Origin: Ferruginibacter sp.
GTDB taxonomy: Bacteria; Bacteroidota; Bacteroidia; Chitinophagales; Chitinophagaceae
Direction: 5' to 3'
NCBI GenBank assembly: GCA_025352435.1
Contig: JANXTN010000045.1
Span: 1 to 16,056 of the forward strand
DNA: 16,056 nt
Position 1 is the first letter of the stretch. Every line of letters begins with the position of its first letter. The position numbers were made by a program, and so were the translations under genes. A model generated the notes under the pieces. The model was not told the origin of the DNA and did not search any database. It was given only the letters and a program-made list of their open reading frames with translations. This document shows positions 13,662-16,056 of this stretch, one piece after another.

Positions 13662-15830
13662 ATGAACAAAATAATAGTAGGGATAATTGCTTTAGCAACT
13701 GCATTACCGGCAGTGGCGCAAAAGGCAGACAGCAGTAAAATCTTACCTTCTGTGACAGTAACAAGATACAAAACTGTAAACGGAGTGGGTCATTTACCGG
13801 ATGTAAAAAACGGTATTATTTACGCAGGAAAGAAAAATGAAATAATATTAGTTGATAGCCTCGATGCAAACAAAGCCATCAATAATACCAGACAAATATT
13901 GGGCAGAATACCGGGACTTAATATTGTAGAAACAGAGAGCAGTGGCTTTACTGCAAATGGTATTGCAACCCGTGGTTTAAATCCCAATCAGAGTATAGAA
14001 ATGAACACGAGACAAAATGGCTATAACATAAGCGGAGATATTTATGGCTATAACGAAGCTTATTATTTGCCTCCCATGGAAGCGGTAAGTCGCATAGAAA
14101 TGGTTAGAGGCGCAGCATCTTTACAGTTCGGTTCGCAATTTGGCGGCCTTGTAAATTATGTTACCAAGGATGCGCCCACTGATAAAACTTTTGAATTTAC
14201 AAGTTCTCAAACTGTTGGAAGTTTTGGTTTGTTTAACTCTTTTAACTCTCTAGGAGGCACATACAAAAAGATAAACTATTATTCATTTCTGCAATACAGA
14301 ACATTAGGCGGTTACCGCCCAAACAGCAAACAATATCAGCTTTCCGGTTTTGGAAAACTGGAATACAAGCCTACTAATAAACTCACTACAGGCATTGAAT
14401 ATTCGTTGCTACGAAATAGAATAAAAATGCCCGGCGGATTAACAGACAGTCTTTTTAATGCAGACCCCAAAACATCTACACGGACAAGAAACTGGATAAA
14501 AAGTCCATGGAATATTGTAACGGGTTATGCTAATTACACTGCATCTGAAAACACCACGATCAACTTAAAATCCACATACCTCTTTAGTAATCGTTCTTTG
14601 GTATGGCGAAATGAAGATGGCGGTGCGGAGGCAATAGATAACATAGATCCTGCAACAAATGCCTATGTGCACAGAGAAGTAGGTATAGAAGACATGCGCA
14701 ACAGCACAACAGAATTGCGCATTGCACACAATTATAAAACAGGTAAATCTTTATCAACCGTTGCCGGTGGTGTGAGATTTAGTTATGCAAAGTTTAAAAG
14801 GCTTGGCGGTGGCGAAGGAACTACCAACAGTGATTTTGATTTATCAAATACCGGAGACTGGGGATATGATTTAGATTTTACCACAACAAATGTTGCTCCC
14901 TTTGTAGAAAATATCTTTATGATAGGAAGTAAATTATCGGTTACGCCCGGGATTAGATTCGAATATTTAAAAAGCACTTCAAAAGGGTATAAAACAAAAG
15001 ACAATGATAAACTGCCATCAAATGAAAGCCGCAACAGGCATTTTGCACTCGCAGGTGTAGGTATTGAATATAAACCCACAGCAAATACGAGTTTGTATTC
15101 AAACATAAGCCAGGCTTATCGCCCGATTGATTACAGCCAGTTAGAACCATTTGGCACAACTTCTAAAATAGATCCTAATTTAAAAGATGCTTTTGGATAC
15201 AATGCTGACTTGGGTTATAGAGGTACTATAAAAAATTATATGAACTTTGATGTTGGTGCTTTCTATATGGCCTATAATAATAGAATTGGTGTAGTGCTCA
15301 AAGAGAATGAAATAACAGGCGAAGAATATTCTTTCAGAACAAATGTTGCAAACAGCGTACACAAAGGAATAGAGAGCTATATAGAATTTAATATTTTAAA
15401 AGCCATAGACCAAGAGAGCAAATATGGCTTAAGTATTTTTAACTCATTTGCTTTTATAGATGCAAAATATACAACCGGAGAGTATAAAAATAAGAGAGTG
15501 GAAGCTGCTGCAAAGATGATTGACCGTGTTGGTTTAATTGTAAACAACAAACAATTTTCCACAACTTTTCAGGCTAATTATGTTGGCGATGCTTATGGTG
15601 ATGCTTCTAATGTAAAAACCAGCGAAGATCCTGTAGCAGGCTATATACCGGCCTACACAGTTCTAGATTTTAGCGGCACTTACAAAATAAAAAAGAGTGC
15701 CCTAAAATTTGGTGTAAATAACTTTGCAAATAAATCGTACTTCACCCGTAGGACGGATGAATATCCGGGTCCGGGTATAATACCTTCTGTCGGGCGCAGT
15801 TATTATATAGGTATTAGTACAACATTATAA
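13662..15830 (+). CDS. FecA-like TonB-dependent outer-membrane receptor
   Basis: 722 residues from the chosen ATG; it moves a ferric chelate (citrate-type or siderophore) across the outer membrane using TonB energy. The chosen start gives signal peptide MNKIIVGIIALATALPAVAQ and has AGGA at 13651-13654, 7 bp upstream; the upstream ATG at 13635 would add nine charged residues and put a -7 box inside the gene. A TonB-box-like LPSVTVTRYKT follows the signal peptide. The plug carries ARQ-type motifs: NTRQILGRIPGLNIVETES, GLNPNQSIEMNTRQNGYN, MEAVSRIEMVRGAASLQFGS, FGGLVNYVTK. The barrel includes YRTLGGYRPNSKQYQLSGFG and EYSLLRNRIKMPGGLTDSLF, typical of FecA-like proteins, and closes with SYYIGISTTL. 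There is no N-terminal signalling domain, so no FecR-style surface signalling. It follows the secreted esterase. Confidence 0.9.
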   Translation: MNKIIVGIIALATALPAVAQKADSSKILPSVTVTRYKTVNGVGHLPDVKNGIIYAGKKNEIILVDSLDANKAINNTRQILGRIPGLNIVETESSGFTANGIATRGLNPNQSIEMNTRQNGYNISGDIYGYNEAYYLPPMEAVSRIEMVRGAASLQFGSQFGGLVNYVTKDAPTDKTFEFTSSQTVGSFGLFNSFNSLGGTYKKINYYSFLQYRTLGGYRPNSKQYQLSGFGKLEYKPTNKLTTGIEYSLLRNRIKMPGGLTDSLFNADPKTSTRTRNWIKSPWNIVTGYANYTASENTTINLKSTYLFSNRSLVWRNEDGGAEAIDNIDPATNAYVHREVGIEDMRNSTTELRIAHNYKTGKSLSTVAGGVRFSYAKFKRLGGGEGTTNSDFDLSNTGDWGYDLDFTTTNVAPFVENIFMIGSKLSVTPGIRFEYLKSTSKGYKTKDNDKLPSNESRNRHFALAGVGIEYKPTANTSLYSNISQAYRPIDYSQLEPFGTTSKIDPNLKDAFGYNADLGYRGTIKNYMNFDVGAFYMAYNNRIGVVLKENEITGEEYSFRTNVANSVHKGIESYIEFNILKAIDQESKYGLSIFNSFAFIDAKYTTGEYKNKRVEAAAKMIDRVGLIVNNKQFSTTFQANYVGDAYGDASNVKTSEDPVAGYIPAYTVLDFSGTYKIKKSALKFGVNNFANKSYFTRRTDEYPGPGIIPSVGRSYYIGISTTL

Positions 15831-15861
15831 ACCAAATTATTTTAAGCAATCTATTATAAAA

Positions 15862-15888
15862 AAATGCTCCGTTTTTAGCGGAGCATTT
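15862..15888. terminator. intrinsic terminator after the receptor gene, probably bidirectional
   Basis: AAATGCTCCG (15862-15871) and CGGAGCATTT (15879-15888) form a perfect 10-bp stem with a 7-nt loop, followed by CTTTAATTATTT. It lies 31 bp after the receptor stop and 10 bp beyond the stop of the convergent minus-strand gene, with A-runs on the far side that become T-runs on the minus strand. Confidence 0.85.
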
Positions 15889-15898
15889 CTTTAATTAT

Positions 15899-16056
15899 TT
15901 ATCTCAACATTGCCTTAGGCACGGGTTTCTCCAATAAATATTTATAAATAAACTGTGTTTTTAAATTGAGGAAATGCAGGTTTTTATTTCCGCTCCATCC
16001 ATGTCTGCCGCCGCTGTAAAACATTTCTTCAAAATCTTTTTTAAGATCCTGTAGTT
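15899..16056 (-). CDS. S9-family (DPP-IV-like) peptidase, C-terminal end only
   Basis: An open minus-strand frame enters from the right edge and ends at TAA 15901-15899, about 52 codons. It reads LQDLKKDFEEMFYSGGRHGW, then SGNKNLHFLNLKTQFIYKYL and LEKPVPKAMLR. The pattern FEEMFYSGGRHGW followed by a helix and YLLEKP matches the C-terminus of prolyl-oligopeptidase-family (S9, dipeptidyl-peptidase-IV-like) enzymes, where the His of RHGW is the catalytic His. The Ser and Asp lie outside the window. The gene converges on the FecA-like receptor across the shared terminator. Assignment rests on a short segment and recall of the family. Confidence 0.7.
   Translation of the reverse strand, partial: LQDLKKDFEEMFYSGGRHGWSGNKNLHFLNLKTQFIYKYLLEKPVPKAMLR

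Overview
The window looks like a chromosomal segment from a member of the Bacteroidota, probably near Chitinophagaceae (family-level placement is inference). The signs are an AT-rich sequence, mostly weak or absent Shine-Dalgarno sites, several upstream elements fitting the Bacteroidota -7 consensus TAnnTTTG, and a gene set typical of the phylum: two TonB-linked outer-membrane receptors, many secreted peptidases/hydrolases, a secreted TPR protein and a HEIGH-type metallopeptidase. I see no phage, insertion sequence, CRISPR array, tRNA or rRNA.

Layout. 1-2011 (minus strand): the 5' four fifths of uvrB, read from a TTG start, preceded by a small membrane protein in the same direction. 2361-3128 (plus): an exported TPR protein closed by a strong 14-bp terminator hairpin. 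3310-3589 (minus): a decayed small gene with an in-frame stop and a frameshift. 3850-4623 (plus): exodeoxyribonuclease III. 4807-6306 (plus): an exported S41 peptidase gene broken by two insertions at short repeats that together restore the frame. 6567-8171 (plus): an exported M20/AbgB-like amidohydrolase, convergent with 8328-10784 (minus), a carboxypeptidase-regulatory-domain outer-membrane beta-barrel receptor. 11208-11564 (plus): a SnoaL/NTF2-like protein, convergent across a bidirectional terminator with 11680-12462 (minus), a secreted protein ending in an M57 HEIGH metallopeptidase segment. 12647-13483 (plus): a secreted esterase of the IroE/BesA type, followed by 13662-15830 (plus), a FecA-like TonB receptor. 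15899-16056 (minus): the C-terminal end of an S9 (DPP-IV-like) peptidase.

Functional picture. Two DNA-repair genes (uvrB, xth) sit in the left part but are not in one operon. Most of the rest encodes envelope or exported functions. The most coherent functional pair is the esterase and FecA-like receptor, which suggests uptake of a ferric chelate and hydrolytic release of its iron. I do not see a clear new multi-gene system. The most notable signals are two broken genes, the apparent chimeric HEIGH peptidase, the esterase-receptor pair with a spaced inverted repeat upstream of the receptor, and the TTG start of uvrB.
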